64,000 bases of DNA from Gluconacetobacter asukensis (GCF_014174375.1 NZ_JABEQE010000002.1:372001-436000); one strand, 5' to 3'. Shown: positions 26,822-36,409, counted from the stretch's first letter. The notes: generated by a model from the letters alone, not told the origin. Made by a program: numbers and translations.

Positions 26822-28939
26822 GTGCTCGCCGAACGATTGACCCATGACCTGGCCTGCGTCCTCGAACGTCCCGACCTGCGCGTGATCGCGGGTGGACGGC
26901 GCATCGGGCTGGATACGGCGCTGGCCGGGCCGTTCGTGGTGCGGGCCGACGGGATGGTGGTGCTGGGGGCGCCGTGCCTGATGGCGCCGGCCTGTGCGCC
27001 GGTCGTGTTGCGTCATGCGCTGGAACTGGCCCGGCTGATCGAGGCCGTGCCCGAGGATGCGGTGCTGGCGGGGCTGTGCGCGGCCCGGACGGCCGCGCTG
27101 TTCGCGGAACTGGATGGGCCCGAGGGGGCGCCCGGACCGGACTGGCATGCTGGCATGGCGGCTGCCAATCCGCCGGGCATTGCCCGGTTGCAGCAGATCT
27201 GGGGCGAACTGGCGCCGTTGCAGCCGCCGGTTGCCCAGGAATGTGCGGGGGAGGGGGCATTCGACCGGCTGGCGGCCCGGCTGGAGGCATTGTGGCCGCT
27301 GCTGGGGCCGGCGGAAAAGCTGATGGCCGAAGGTGGCGATGCACGGCTGGCGATCGACCCGGCGACCGGGCTGAATCATTACGGCTCGTCCCACCGGCCG
27401 CGGCCTTGGGCTGTGACCTATGCGTCCTCCACCGCGTCCTCGGTGTCCGAGCGCGGGTTTGCGGGGGCCGAGGCGGCGCGGGTGCGGCTGGTGCAGGGTG
27501 GTCTGACGGGGAAGGGGGCAGAGGTCCGGGCCGGCATGGTCGCGGAGGTTCGTCGCCGGATCGCGGAGCATTACGGGATGACCGGGGCCGAGGGCGTGGT
27601 CCTGGCGCCGTCGGGGACCGATTGCGAATTGTATGCCCTGGCCCTGGCGATGCTGGGTTCTGGTGGACATCCGGTCAGCAACATCCTTCTGGCCCCCGAG
27701 GAAACCGGGAGCGGGGTACCGTTAGCGGCAAAAGGTTGCCATTTCGCGAACGACACGGCGTTGGGCGCGCAGGTACAAAAGGGCGGGCTGATCGCGGGGT
27801 TCCCGGCGGAAACGCTGCTGCTGTCCGTGCCGCTGCGCCGGCCGGATGGGGCGGCGCGCACGGGGGCCGAGATCGACCGGGATTGTATCGAACTGGCGCG
27901 GCGGGGCTGGCGGACGGGGCGGCATGTGCTGCTGCACCGGCTGGACCTGTCCAAGACCGGGCTGCTGGCGCCGGGGCTGGAGATGCTGGACCGGCTGGCC
28001 GATGCGGCCCGTGCCGACGGCGCGGCGGTGCCCGATATCGTGGTGGATGCCTGCCAGGCGCGGCTGGACCCGGCGCGGGTGCGGGCCTATCTGGACCGGG
28101 GCTGGATGGTGATGGTCACCGGGTCCAAATTCTTCACCGGGCCCCCTTTCTGTGGTGCGCTGCTGCTGCCGGAAAATGTGGCGACGCGGCTGCGCGGCGG
28201 GGGGCTGCCGCCCGGTCTGGCGGAGTACTGCCATCGCGCCGCGTGGCCGGAGGCGCCGGCGGCGCAGGTGCTGCCGGTGGGCGAGAATGTGGGGCTGATG
28301 CTGCGCTGGTATGCCGCGCTGGCCGAAATGACGGCGCTGCGGGAGATTCCGCGCCCGGTGGTGCGGGCCCGGCTGGCGCGGTTCCTGACCGCGCTGGAAG
28401 CGGCGATCGATGCCGACCCGGACCTGCGGCGCCTGCCGGTGCCGCATCCGGCGCGGCCGCCTTTGGCCGATGCGTGGGATGATCGGGGTACCATCCTGAG
28501 CTTTTTCGTGCGCGATCCGCTGGCGGCGTCCTCGTCCGGCGATGATGTCGTGCCGCTGGCGTTGGAGCCCGCGCGGGCGCTCTATCGCTGGCTGAATGCC
28601 GACCTGTCGCGGGTGGTGCCCGAGGGGGCGGATCGTGCCTTGGCGGGTCTGCTGTGCCATGTCGGCCAGCCGGTGCCGCTGCCGCACCCCATGCTGCGTG
28701 GCGGGGTGGCGGGGGCGCTGCGCCTGTCGGCCGGGGCGCGGCTGGTTTCGGGCGAGCCGTCGCATGACGGGCTGGTGCCCGATCTGCGCATGGATCGGGA
28801 AATTGCCGATGCGCAGCGGGTTCTGGCCAAGATCGGGCTGATCCTGCGCTATTGGGAGACGCTGGCGGCGGCAGACCCGGTACAGACCTATGCGCCGCTT
28901 CCGGCTATGGAGACAGGATCACCCGTCCCCCTGCCCTGA
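26822..28939 (+). CDS. Uncharacterised PLP-enzyme-like (fold type I) protein
   Basis: A 705-residue cytoplasmic protein I do not recognise as any named enzyme. The central part looks like a fold type I PLP enzyme. [14 protein letters not shown] at about 262-275 resembles the phosphate-binding SGT(D/E) motif. IVVDACQAR supplies Asp409 for the pyridine nitrogen, and [16 protein letters not shown] supplies Lys436 as the likely Schiff-base lysine. About 190 residues precede it, and a C-terminal domain of about 240 residues ends in a Pro-rich tail. The start is GTG 26822. The histidine phosphatase gene follows 14 bases later, so the pair is probably co-transcribed. Substrate and reaction are unknown; the PLP role is inference from motifs. 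Confidence 0.6.
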   Translation: MLAERLTHDLACVLERPDLRVIAGGRRIGLDTALAGPFVVRADGMVVLGAPCLMAPACAPVVLRHALELARLIEAVPEDAVLAGLCAARTAALFAELDGPEGAPGPDWHAGMAAANPPGIARLQQIWGELAPLQPPVAQECAGEGAFDRLAARLEALWPLLGPAEKLMAEGGDARLAIDPATGLNHYGSSHRPRPWAVTYASSTASSVSERGFAGAEAARVRLVQGGLTGKGAEVRAGMVAEVRRRIAEHYGMTGAEGVVLAPSGTDCELYALALAMLGSGGHPVSNILLAPEETGSGVPLAAKGCHFANDTALGAQVQKGGLIAGFPAETLLLSVPLRRPDGAARTGAEIDRDCIELARRGWRTGRHVLLHRLDLSKTGLLAPGLEMLDRLADAARADGAAVPDIVVDACQARLDPARVRAYLDRGWMVMVTGSKFFTGPPFCGALLLPENVATRLRGGGLPPGLAEYCHRAAWPEAPAAQVLPVGENVGLMLRWYAALAEMTALREIPRPVVRARLARFLTALEAAIDADPDLRRLPVPHPARPPLADAWDDRGTILSFFVRDPLAASSSGDDVVPLALEPARALYRWLNADLSRVVPEGADRALAGLLCHVGQPVPLPHPMLRGGVAGALRLSAGARLVSGEPSHDGLVPDLRMDREIADAQRVLAKIGLILRYWETLAAADPVQTYAPLPAMETGSPVPLP

Positions 28940-28953
28940 TAGGACCGGCTTGC

Positions 28954-29619
28954 ATGAACCAGAATCACGGTCATTTCCTCGACACCCCCAAGCTGACGGA
29001 TGGTGTCACCCGTTTCTGGCTGATCCGTCATGCGGTGGTCGAGGAAAATGCCCGCATGCGGGTTTATGGCACGCTGGATGTGCCGCTGTGCCCCGACAGC
29101 CTGGTGGCGCAGCGGGGCATGTATGAGGCATTGGCCGCGCGCCTGCCGCAGAATGCGCAATGGTTTACCTCGCCGCTGGGGCGCACGCAGCATACCGCGC
29201 GCACCATTCAGGACGCGGGATATGGCGCGGTGGACTGGACGGTGGAGCCCGGATTCACCGAGCAGTCGCTGGGTGAATGGCATGGGCTGCGCCATCATGA
29301 ATTGCTGGACCAGTTGAAGCTGGCGCCGCATCTGTTCTGGTCGGTCGCGGCCTCGGAACGGCCGCCCGGCGGCGAGAGCATGCTGGAGGTCTGTGCCCGC
29401 GTGGGCGAGACGATGGACCGCATGGCCGAGGCGCACGCGGGCCGGAACATGGTCGTGGTCAGCCATGGCGGGGCGATTCGCGCGGCGCTGGCCCATGCGC
29501 TGCGCGTGCATGCGGATACCGCGCTGCATTTTTCGATCCAGAATCTTTCCCTGACGATCATCGAGCGCTTTCCGGAAGCCTGGCGCATCGTGGCCGTCAA
29601 CGAATTGCCGGGAGTCTGA
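28954..29619 (+). CDS. Histidine phosphatase family protein
   Basis: A 221-residue phosphoglycerate-mutase-like phosphatase. The catalytic motif LIRHAVVEE (His26) has Ala in place of the more common Gly, and the second His lies in VVSHGGAIRAAL. The acidic proton donor is in the FTEQSLGEWHGL region, which resembles alpha-ribazole phosphatase/PhpB-type members. The gene starts 14 bases after the PLP-like gene, and joint function in one pathway is likely but undefined. It ends immediately before an inverted-repeat element at 29621. Confidence 0.85.
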   Translation: MNQNHGHFLDTPKLTDGVTRFWLIRHAVVEENARMRVYGTLDVPLCPDSLVAQRGMYEALAARLPQNAQWFTSPLGRTQHTARTIQDAGYGAVDWTVEPGFTEQSLGEWHGLRHHELLDQLKLAPHLFWSVAASERPPGGESMLEVCARVGETMDRMAEAHAGRNMVVVSHGGAIRAALAHALRVHADTALHFSIQNLSLTIIERFPEAWRIVAVNELPGV

Positions 29620-29620
29620 G

Positions 29621-29779
29621 AACCTGTCTGCACATGCGCGCTGGCGGCGATCCGACGCGCGTTTTCTGCGCTTCGCGGCGGACGGCGCATAAGGCCATTC
29701 CGCTTCGGTGGGCGAAAACACATGGCGGGCGCGGCCCTGCGGACGGTCGCGCTCGCCAGCCCACATGTGCGGACAGGTT
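29621..29779. repeat. Inverted-repeat, MITE-like element
   Basis: The left end AACCTGTCTGCACATG and right end CATGTGCGGACAGGTT form imperfect inverted repeats, and similarity continues inward (CGCGCTGGCG against CGCTCGCCAGC, GCGTTTTCTGCGC against GGCGAAAACAC). The whole 159-bp stretch could fold into one long hairpin. It starts right after the phosphatase stop and ends 72 bases before malic enzyme. It carries no reading frame with a recognisable product. It could be a small non-autonomous mobile element or a transcription-end structure. Confidence 0.5.
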
Positions 29780-29851
29780 TTGACGGGCTGTCTCTAACCC
29801 TGCCCGGCGTGGCGGTTTTGGCCGCCGATCAGTGCATGGAGGACCTCGAAC

Positions 29852-31501
29852 ATGAATTCATCCGACCGCCAGGCCGTGCGAGGCACGGCTCTGCTGAACG
29901 ATCCGTTCCTGAACCGTGGGACCGCCTTCACGACCGCCGAGCGCCGGGCCCTGGGCCTGGAGGGCCTGCTGCCGCCGCAGGTTGAAACGCTGGAGCGGCA
30001 GGCCGAACGGGTGTTGCAGCATCTGGACGCCAAGCCGACCGATCTGGAGCGCTATATCTACCTCTCCGCGCTGGTCGATCGGAATGAGACCTTGTTCTAC
30101 AAGGTGCTGATGTCGGACCCGGCGCGCTTCGTGCCGATTGTCTATGCGCCGACGCTGGGCGAGGTCTGCAAGTCGTTCAGCCATCTCTATCGCCGCCCTC
30201 GGGGCATGTATATCAGCCTGGACATGAAGGGGCGCATTGCCGAGGTGCTGCGCAACTGGCCGGTGCCGGATGTGCGCTTCCTGTGCGTGACCACGGGCGG
30301 GCGCATTCTGGGGCTGGGCGACATTGGCGCCAACGGGATGGGCATTCCGATCGGCAAGTTGCAGCTTTATACCGCCTGTGGCGCGGTGCCGCCGCACACC
30401 ACGCTGCCGGTGCAGCTTGATATCGGCACCACCAATGCGGCGCTGCGTGCCGATCCGCTCTATCTGGGCCTGCGGCGCGAGCCGCCGCCGGAAGCGGAGC
30501 TGGATGCCTTCGTCGAGGAATTCGTGACGGCGGTGCAGGAGGTGTTTCCGGCCTGCTGCATCCATTTCGAGGATTGGAAGGGCACGGACGCGATCCGCTA
30601 TCTGGAGCGGTATCGCGAAAAGGTGCTGTGCTACAACGATGACATTCAGGGCACGGCATCGGTGACGCTGGCGGGGCTGGTGACGGCGCTGCGGATCAAG
30701 GGCGAGCAGTTGGCGGACCAGACTTTCCTGTTCCTCGGTGCGGGGTCTTCGGCGCTGGGCACGTCGGACCTGCTGGTGACCGCGATGGAGGCCGAGGGGC
30801 TGACAATGGCGGAAGCGCGCTCGCGCATCGTCATGATGGATGTGAAGGGGCTGGTCGAGCCTTCGCGCACCGACCTGACCGAGGAGCAGCGGCGTTATGC
30901 CCATGCGGCGGCACCCACGCGCGACCTGCTGGAGACGATCCGTCGGGTGAAGCCGAGTGTGCTGATCGGGGTTTCGACTGCCGGGGGTGCGTTTACCCAG
31001 CCGGTGGTGGAATTGATGGCCGAGATCAATGCGCGGCCGATCATCTTCCCGCTGTCGATCCCGCGCCCGGAATGCACGGCCGAGCAAGCCTATGGTTGGT
31101 CGGACGGGCGGGCGCTGTATGCCGCCGGCATCCAGTTTCCGCAGGTGATGCGCGGGGACATGGTGTTCCGGCCCGGGCAGGCCAATAATTTCTACATCTT
31201 CCCCGGTCTGGGGCTGGCGGTTTACGCGACGCGGCCGCGCCTGATTACCGGCGCGTTGATCATTGAGGCAGCACACGCGCTGGCCGACCAGGTGTCGCCT
31301 TCGGCGCAGGCGCGGGGGATGCTTTACCCGCCGCAGTCGCAGATTCTGGAAGTCGAGGTGACGTCGGCCTGCCGGCTGGCGGAGTATCTGTTCGAGAACG
31401 GCATGGCGACTGTGCCGCGTCCGGAGGACATTCGGGCGTGGATTGAGGGGATGTGTTACAGCCCGGAATATGGGGCGATTGAGCCGGTGGCAGAAGGTTG
31501 A
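29852..31501 (+). CDS. maeA: NAD-dependent malic enzyme (SfcA/MaeA type)
   Basis: A 549-residue malic enzyme that decarboxylates malate to pyruvate. It has the long bacterial/eukaryotic form: FKV-like YKVLMSDPARFVPIVYAPTLGEVC in the N-terminal domain, VTTGGRILGLGDIGANGMGIPIGKL at about residues 148-172, the metal-site loop FEDW...YNDDIQGTA, and the Rossmann motif FLGAGSSALG. No phosphotransacetylase-like extension is fused. It follows the inverted-repeat element and is probably a single-gene transcript. Confidence 0.95.
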   Translation: MNSSDRQAVRGTALLNDPFLNRGTAFTTAERRALGLEGLLPPQVETLERQAERVLQHLDAKPTDLERYIYLSALVDRNETLFYKVLMSDPARFVPIVYAPTLGEVCKSFSHLYRRPRGMYISLDMKGRIAEVLRNWPVPDVRFLCVTTGGRILGLGDIGANGMGIPIGKLQLYTACGAVPPHTTLPVQLDIGTTNAALRADPLYLGLRREPPPEAELDAFVEEFVTAVQEVFPACCIHFEDWKGTDAIRYLERYREKVLCYNDDIQGTASVTLAGLVTALRIKGEQLADQTFLFLGAGSSALGTSDLLVTAMEAEGLTMAEARSRIVMMDVKGLVEPSRTDLTEEQRRYAHAAAPTRDLLETIRRVKPSVLIGVSTAGGAFTQPVVELMAEINARPIIFPLSIPRPECTAEQAYGWSDGRALYAAGIQFPQVMRGDMVFRPGQANNFYIFPGLGLAVYATRPRLITGALIIEAAHALADQVSPSAQARGMLYPPQSQILEVEVTSACRLAEYLFENGMATVPRPEDIRAWIEGMCYSPEYGAIEPVAEG

Positions 31502-31587
31502 GGCAAGCCCGCTACCTTCTGCTTCCAACAGGCTGACTCCCTGAGGTTTCTACCTTGTAGAAATTTCAGGGCCTGCCCTGAGATGGG

Positions 31588-31737
31588 ATGAGCAAGAGGG
31601 CCGTGAACCTGCGGGTTTTATCGATTTCGGGCGCACGGTTGTATATAGCACGTATATCCAAGGTGGAGCGTGTTCTGATGTTGCGTTACCTGCTGGATGC
31701 AAATTCCTGCTTCCGGGGGTGCGATCGGTCCTTATGA
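31588..31737 (+). pseudogene. Toxin-antitoxin relic (CcdA/VapB-like start fused to VapC-like start)
   Basis: A 49-codon frame starts MSKRAVNLRV, which resembles the N-terminus of CcdA/VapB-type antitoxins, and ends MLRYLLDANSC, the typical beginning of a PIN-domain VapC toxin with its first catalytic Asp. Almost all of both proteins is missing. Between the two pieces lie a GTATATA...GTATATC repeat like those in toxin-antitoxin promoters and an AAGGTGGAG ribosome site. Deletion remnants of one or two type II modules are the simplest explanation. It is short, so the call is tentative. Confidence 0.45.
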
Positions 31738-31745
31738 TCTGGTGA

Positions 31746-32198
31746 TTACTTCGACTTGACGGCGGTACCCATCACCTCAAAATGCGCGCCACCCAGCAGG
31801 GTACCCGCTCCGATGAAAGCGCGGGCTGGCATTGGCCCCTTGAAATAGGTCCGATAGACGGCGTTGAACGCCGCGAAATCTTTAATATCAGAAGCGAAAA
31901 TCTGTACCCAGACAAGGTCATCCATAGTAAGTCCAGCGTTTTCAACAGTCTTTTTGATATTATCAAGCACTATTCTGGCGCCAGCTGTCGCGTCGGCGCC
32001 CGGTTTGCCTGTAGCAGGGTCATGGTCAGTAGTGCCGGCGATATAGAGGGTATCGCCGGCTAAAACCGCACCGCTGAATGGCGGAGCACTGGTCAAACTC
32101 GCCGGCACGCCTTCGGGCGCAAAATGCTTAACCTTTGTCGCGGCTTGCGATGCGGTGGCGAACAGCATTGCAAGGAGGGTGGGAGCAACGTAGCGCAT
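31746..32198 (-). CDS. Exported RidA family protein
   Basis: A 150-residue RidA/YjgF fold protein with an N-terminal signal peptide (MRYVAPTLLAMLFATASQAA), so it should act in the periplasm, unlike the cytoplasmic imine deaminase RidA. The conserved Arg of the active-site pocket is in PARAFIGAGTLLGG, and HFEVMGTAV is the final strand. Substrate and role are unknown. Its GC content and codon use look lower than in the flanking metabolic genes. Confidence 0.82.
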   Translation of the reverse strand: MRYVAPTLLAMLFATASQAATKVKHFAPEGVPASLTSAPPFSGAVLAGDTLYIAGTTDHDPATGKPGADATAGARIVLDNIKKTVENAGLTMDDLVWVQIFASDIKDFAAFNAVYRTYFKGPMPARAFIGAGTLLGGAHFEVMGTAVKSK

Positions 32199-32595
32199 CA
32201 GGACCTCTTTGTGAGAAACGGATCACAATATAACAGGAAATAAAATTTATTGCGAATTCGTTGCGAAAGAGACTCTGGTGCAACGTCTGCAATGACGGCT
32301 TTCGGGATCGACGAAGGTGCCCGAGAACGGCGACGATGAGGTGAAAGCCGAAGTTTGAGGGCAGATGTTTCCGATCTCCAGTGTCAGATTACGAACAGGC
32401 GGCGTCGCGATGATCGGTATGGCAAACACCGGCATATGCGCGATGGCGGATGACTCGGCCGCTTTCACGGTAGGCTGGGGATGGCCTGCGGTAATTGTGT
32501 CCGGCAGGCTTTGTCCGTGAAAACTGGTTTCTCTCTCCCGGTGTCAGGTATGAGGTATAGAACAATAATCAGGACCTTACCGAGCGAAGGGTGCC
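32199..32595. other. Intergenic stretch without a supported gene
   Basis: A 397-base gap between divergently oriented genes. A 73-codon minus-strand frame (32247-32468) is open but has no recognisable motif, and its codon pattern is unconvincing. The first 50 bases after the ridA start are AT-rich and probably hold its promoter. The region may be degenerate DNA; no tRNA, riboswitch or IS end was seen. Confidence 0.5.
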
Positions 32596-33444
32596 ATGAC
32601 GAAGATGGAAGATATCGAAGCCCTTCCCATGGTACTGGGGTGGCGGCCGGATTCATTTCGTATGGTGAAGAGAGGGTATACTCCTGTTGCACGGTATGTC
32701 GTGTCGAACGGCACGCGACGGGCTTTCGTCAAGATTGCGACCACCGCGCATACGGGCATGCTGCTGCGTCGTGAGATCGCGGCCTATCAGGTGTTGCGTG
32801 ATGCGCCGAGGCCGACGCTGATCGGTTATTCCATTGACCGAGACATGCCAATTTTGGCCGTTGAAGATTTGAGCGATGCGATGTGGCCGCCTCCTTGGAC
32901 GGATGAGAGGGTTTCTGCCGCTGTAACAGCCATCAGGGCGTTACATGGGTTGCGCGTGGATCTGCCTTCGTTTGAAATCGTGCATGGTGGAGAAGGGAAT
33001 GGCTGGCGGGCGGTTCAGGCTGATCCGCTGCCATTTCTGGCGCTGGGGCTGGTGACGGCAGACTGGTTGAGGCGGGCGCTTCCGGCGCTGATCGAGGCTG
33101 AAGCCGCCTGTTCCACAAATGGCGTTGTTCCCTGTCACTGGGATTTACGAAGTGACAATATGTGTCTTGTGAATGGAACGATGAAGTTGGTGGATTGGGC
33201 GGAAGCCTGCCTGTCCAATCCGCAGCTTGATTTGGGATTCTGGCTGCCCAGTCTTGCGTATGAAGGGGGGCCATCGCCGGAGGCCATTTTACCCCACGCT
33301 CCCGATATTGCTGCATGGGTATCGGGATATTTCGCGGCGCGTGCGGGTTTGCCGATCATTCCGAATGCGCCGTTCGTCAGACGCGTTCAACAAGAGCAGT
33401 TATCGACGGCGCTCCCATGGGCTGTTCGGGCGTTGCGGCTGTAG
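32596..33444 (+). CDS. Aminoglycoside phosphotransferase (APH)-like kinase
   Basis: A 282-residue protein kinase-like fold enzyme of the APH/choline kinase family. The N-lobe lysine is in RAFVKIATT, the catalytic loop is CHWDLRSDNMCL (HxDxxxxN), and the metal-binding Asp is in LVDWAEA. Small-molecule phosphorylation is likely, but the substrate is unknown; antibiotic resistance cannot be inferred from the fold alone. It is convergent with pdc, with an A-type terminator between the two. Confidence 0.78.
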   Translation: MTKMEDIEALPMVLGWRPDSFRMVKRGYTPVARYVVSNGTRRAFVKIATTAHTGMLLRREIAAYQVLRDAPRPTLIGYSIDRDMPILAVEDLSDAMWPPPWTDERVSAAVTAIRALHGLRVDLPSFEIVHGGEGNGWRAVQADPLPFLALGLVTADWLRRALPALIEAEAACSTNGVVPCHWDLRSDNMCLVNGTMKLVDWAEACLSNPQLDLGFWLPSLAYEGGPSPEAILPHAPDIAAWVSGYFAARAGLPIIPNAPFVRRVQQEQLSTALPWAVRALRL

Positions 33445-33515
33445 TGATGTCCGCTGCAGCCCATGCCCGGCAGCACTCCGGCCGAAAGCCTCCGGCGGAC
33501 CAACCCGCCAGAGGC

Positions 33516-33560
33516 CAACGAATAAAGGTCTTTTTGCTTCTTTTTCTTCAGAAAAAGAAG
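33516..33560. terminator. A-type palindrome between APH-like gene and pdc
   Basis: CAACGAATAAAGGTCTTTTTG precedes palindrome A, whose CTTCTTTTTC arm starts at 33537 and ends at 33560. In the pdc direction (minus strand) this is a stem followed by an A/T tract. The element begins 8 bases beyond the pdc stop and is shared by the convergent APH-like gene. Only the A half of the composite repeat is present. Confidence 0.75.
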
Positions 33561-33568
33561 GTTCTTCC

Positions 33569-35245
33569 TCAGTTCACTTTCGGCGGGCGGCCGTTGGCGG
33601 CGGCGACTTTGGTGCCCCATTTGACCAGGGTTTCGGTGCAGTCCGAACGGTCCAGGTCGCATTCGATCAGGGTGGGGCCGTTTGTGTTGGCTTTGGCCTG
33701 TTCGATGGCGCCCGCCAGTTCGCCGGCGGTGGTGGCGCGGAGGCCCAGGCCGTGGCCGTCTTTGGCGTTGAAGGCGGTGATGAGGCCGGCGTAGTCCCAG
33801 TTCTTGATGTAATTGTAGGGGCCGTCATGGATCTTGATTTCGATGACGTAGCCGTGATTGTTCACGAGGAAGATGATGATCGGCAGTTCGTAGCGCACCA
33901 TTTGCGCGACTTCCTGCGCGGTGAGCTGGAAGGAGCCGTCGCCGACCATCAGGACGTGGCGGCGGTCGGGGGCGGCCAGCGCGCCGCCGAGGGCGGCGGG
34001 GACCGACCAGCCGATGCTGCCCCACTGCATCTCGCTTTCGACCTTGGCGCCGCCGGGCAGGGTCATGCGGACGGCGTTGAACCAGCTATCGCCGGTTTCG
34101 GCCGTGAGTGTGGTGTTGCTGTCGATCAGGGCATTGATCTGGCGGGCCATTTCATCGTTGGTCAGGCGGGCGTCGCGGGCTGCGGTGGGGATGGTGGGTT
34201 GGGGCTGGCGCGGGGTTTCGGCGGAGCCGGCGCGGCGGGGGGCGCGGGCGGTGAGGGCTTCGACATATTGACGGATGGAGAAGCCTTCGAAGACGCGGCC
34301 GTTGACGGTGATGCCTTGCAGGTCGGCCAGCAGGGTGTTTTCGGGGTTGAGCGTGGCGCGCCAGCCGACGGTGGCGTAGTCGTTGAAGATCGGGCCGAGG
34401 CAGAGGACGCCGTCGGCACCCTCGATGAGGTCCTGCGCGCCGGGAGAGCTGACTTCGCCCCAATAGACGCCGCGATAGGCGGGGTGGTCTTCGGGGAAGA
34501 AGCCTTTGGCGGCGGCCATCACCGTGACCGCGCAGCCCATGCGGTCGGCGAGGGCGGGCAGCAGGTCGATGATGCCGGAAGCGCGCATGCGGCTGCCGAC
34601 CAGCAGCACCACCTTGTCGCGGGCGTAGAGGAAGCGGCCGGTTTCCTCCAGCGCGGCTTCCAGGCTGGCTTGGTCGGCGGCGGGCTCGGACAGCAGGCTG
34701 CTGACGGGGCCGGGGGCGGCGCAGGCAGCGTTGGCGAGGTTGCAGGGGATTTCGATATAGGCGGGCTTGCGCTCGCGGAGCGCTGCGCGGATGGCGTTGT
34801 CGATCTGGTGCGGGGCGTTCTCGGCTGAGAAGATCACCTCGGTGGCGCAGGTGATGTGGCGCATCATCTCGGCCTGGTAGCCGTAATTGGTGTTGCCCAG
34901 CGTGTGGTGCAGCAGGTGGCCCGAGCCGTGATCGTTGGTGTTGGGGGCGCCGGAAATCAGGATCACCGGCACGTTCTCGGCGTAGGCGCTGCCGATGGCG
35001 TTCATGGCGGAGAGGGCGCCGACGCTGAAGGTGACGATCATGGCGGCGGCGCCGTTGGCGCGGCCGTAGCCTTCGGCGCTGTAGCCGCAATTCAGCTCGT
35101 TGCAGCTATAGATCTGTTTGGTCGAGCCTTCCGCCAGCAGTTCGTCGAGCAGGATCAGGTTGAAATCGCCGGCGACGGCGAAATGGTGTTTCAGGCCGAT
35201 CTGGCCGAGGCGGGCGGAAAGATATTGGCCGACTGTGGTGGTCAT
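33569..35245 (-). CDS. pdc: Pyruvate decarboxylase
   Basis: A 558-residue thiamine diphosphate enzyme that converts pyruvate to acetaldehyde. It carries Glu50 in [13 protein letters not shown] for cofactor activation and the catalytic His113-His114 pair in HLLHHTLGN. The ThDP/Mg motif runs from [12 protein letters not shown] to VNNHGY. These residues separate it from indolepyruvate or oxalyl-CoA decarboxylases. Bacterial PDC is rare and typical of Zymomonas and acetic acid bacteria, where it feeds acetaldehyde to oxidation toward acetate. The start MTTTVGQYL at 35245 matches the family; an upstream extension is not conserved. A LysR regulator is divergent. Confidence 0.96.
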   Translation of the reverse strand: MTTTVGQYLSARLGQIGLKHHFAVAGDFNLILLDELLAEGSTKQIYSCNELNCGYSAEGYGRANGAAAMIVTFSVGALSAMNAIGSAYAENVPVILISGAPNTNDHGSGHLLHHTLGNTNYGYQAEMMRHITCATEVIFSAENAPHQIDNAIRAALRERKPAYIEIPCNLANAACAAPGPVSSLLSEPAADQASLEAALEETGRFLYARDKVVLLVGSRMRASGIIDLLPALADRMGCAVTVMAAAKGFFPEDHPAYRGVYWGEVSSPGAQDLIEGADGVLCLGPIFNDYATVGWRATLNPENTLLADLQGITVNGRVFEGFSIRQYVEALTARAPRRAGSAETPRQPQPTIPTAARDARLTNDEMARQINALIDSNTTLTAETGDSWFNAVRMTLPGGAKVESEMQWGSIGWSVPAALGGALAAPDRRHVLMVGDGSFQLTAQEVAQMVRYELPIIIFLVNNHGYVIEIKIHDGPYNYIKNWDYAGLITAFNAKDGHGLGLRATTAGELAGAIEQAKANTNGPTLIECDLDRSDCTETLVKWGTKVAAANGRPPKVN

Positions 35246-35353
35246 GGTGATGACTCCCCCGGTGGTTTCCGGGGCGACCCGTTCGTCCCGGCTGCGTGGG
35301 GGCAGACTGGAAGCGGTCGATTTTCCTGTCCAATATATGCGAACAACGTTATC

Positions 35354-35370
35354 CATATGTTTCAGATATG
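35354..35370. promoter_or_regulatory. Inverted repeat in the pdc-lysR divergent region
   Basis: CATAT-N7-ATATG forms a perfect 5-bp inverted repeat that ends on the LysR start codon. LysR-type regulators commonly bind T-N11-A palindromes between divergent genes and often repress themselves. The whole 122-base region between pdc and the regulator is more AT-rich near this site. The operator assignment is inference. Confidence 0.35.
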
Positions 35371-36267
35371 AACATTGATTTCCGCCATTTGCGCTACATC
35401 GCCGCGATTGCAGAGCATGGCAGCTTCACGCATGCGGCACGGGCGCTGCACATGGAACAGCCGCCGCTGAGCCAGCAGATCCGTGCGCTGGAGCAGGCGT
35501 TGGGGCTGAAACTGTTCGTGCGCTCGCGGCAGGGGGCGGTGCCGACCGAGGCAGGGGCCGAACTGGTGAAGCGGGCGCGTATCCTGTTGCAGATGCGGCA
35601 GGAATTCGTGGATGTGGCGACCGGGCTGGGGCGTGGCGAGCGGGGCAGCCTGCGGGTGGGGCTGGCGGGCGCGGTGTCGCTGCTGCCGCTGATTCCGGCG
35701 GCGATCCGCCAGTTGCGGCTGGCGCTGCCGCATGCGGTGATCACGATGGAGGAGAGCAATACGCCGGCCCTCTGTGCCGCGCTGACGGAGCGGACGATCG
35801 ATGTGGCGATCATCCGTCCGCCCGCGCCGGGCGGGGTGTTCACGATCGAGACATTGTTCGAGGAACCGACGCTGCTGGCGGTGCCGGTCGGGCATCCGGC
35901 CGCCGGTCAGGCGACCGTGGCGTTGCAGGACGTGGCGCGTGATCCGCTGATCCTGTTTCCGCGTGCGCTGGGGCCGGGCTTTTTCGATGCCATCCTGGCG
36001 GCGTGCCAGAATGCGGGCTTTACCCCGCAACTGGGGCAGGAGGCGCCGCAGATCACGGCTGCCGTGCCGCTGGTGGCGGCGGGGCTGGGGGTGTCGATCG
36101 TGCCGGCGAGTCTGGACCAGATCCATGCCGGTGGCGCGGTATTTCGTCCCATTGCGGGGACGGCGCCGCGTGCGACGCTGGCGGTGGCGACGCGGGCCGA
36201 GGTGCCTGCGCCGTTGCTGCGTCGGTTTGTGGAGACGTTGCGCGCGCAGGTGCGGGGGACCGGGTGA
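35368..36267 (+). CDS. LysR-family transcriptional regulator, candidate pdc regulator
   Basis: A 299-residue LTTR. The winged helix-turn-helix is at about residues 3-60 ([21 protein letters not shown] and [15 protein letters not shown]), followed by a linker helix and the substrate-binding domain from about 90. The benzoate/BenM-like subgroup pattern is suggested by [19 protein letters not shown]. It is divergent from pdc with 122 bases between starts, so pdc is the natural target; this is inference. ATG 35368 gives the standard LTTR N-terminus. Confidence 0.88.
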   Translation: MNIDFRHLRYIAAIAEHGSFTHAARALHMEQPPLSQQIRALEQALGLKLFVRSRQGAVPTEAGAELVKRARILLQMRQEFVDVATGLGRGERGSLRVGLAGAVSLLPLIPAAIRQLRLALPHAVITMEESNTPALCAALTERTIDVAIIRPPAPGGVFTIETLFEEPTLLAVPVGHPAAGQATVALQDVARDPLILFPRALGPGFFDAILAACQNAGFTPQLGQEAPQITAAVPLVAAGLGVSIVPASLDQIHAGGAVFRPIAGTAPRATLAVATRAEVPAPLLRRFVETLRAQVRGTG

Positions 36268-36271
36268 AGAT

Positions 36272-36316
36272 CTTCTTTTTCTGAAGAAAAAGAAGCAAAA
36301 AGACTTTTGTTCGTTT
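36272..36316. terminator. A-type palindrome after the LysR gene
   Basis: The 24-base palindrome A (arms CTTCTTTTTC and GAAAAAGAAG around TGAA) starts 5 bases after the LysR stop and is followed by CAAAAAGACTTTTGTTCGTT. It is identical in the stem to the copies at 25.6 and 48.9 kb. The B half is missing; instead GC-rich hairpins follow at 36363-36404. Confidence 0.8.
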
Positions 36317-36362
36317 TGGGACATCGTGTGTTCGCAGCGCACGGGTTCTGAACGAATGGTTT

Positions 36363-36404
36363 CCAAAGGCGCCGCCTTTGGCGGGGTGCGGGGCAGAGCC
36401 CCGC
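36363..36404. terminator. Two GC-rich hairpins before nsrR
   Basis: CCAAAGGCG/CGCCTTTGG-type and GCGGGGC-AGA-GCCCCGC stems lie back to back. Together with the A palindrome they fill the gap between the convergent LysR and nsrR genes. They probably terminate nsrR transcription or act as an mRNA-end structure; no U-tract is present. Confidence 0.5.
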
Positions 36405-36409
36405 GAGGC

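Noticed and set aside
32247-32468. Possible 73-residue minus-strand gene
   Set aside because: No ribosome site, motif or domain, and it lies in a gap that looks degenerate.
32596-33444. Antibiotic resistance call for the APH-like kinase
   Set aside because: The catalytic motifs only define the kinase fold; no drug-specific features are visible.
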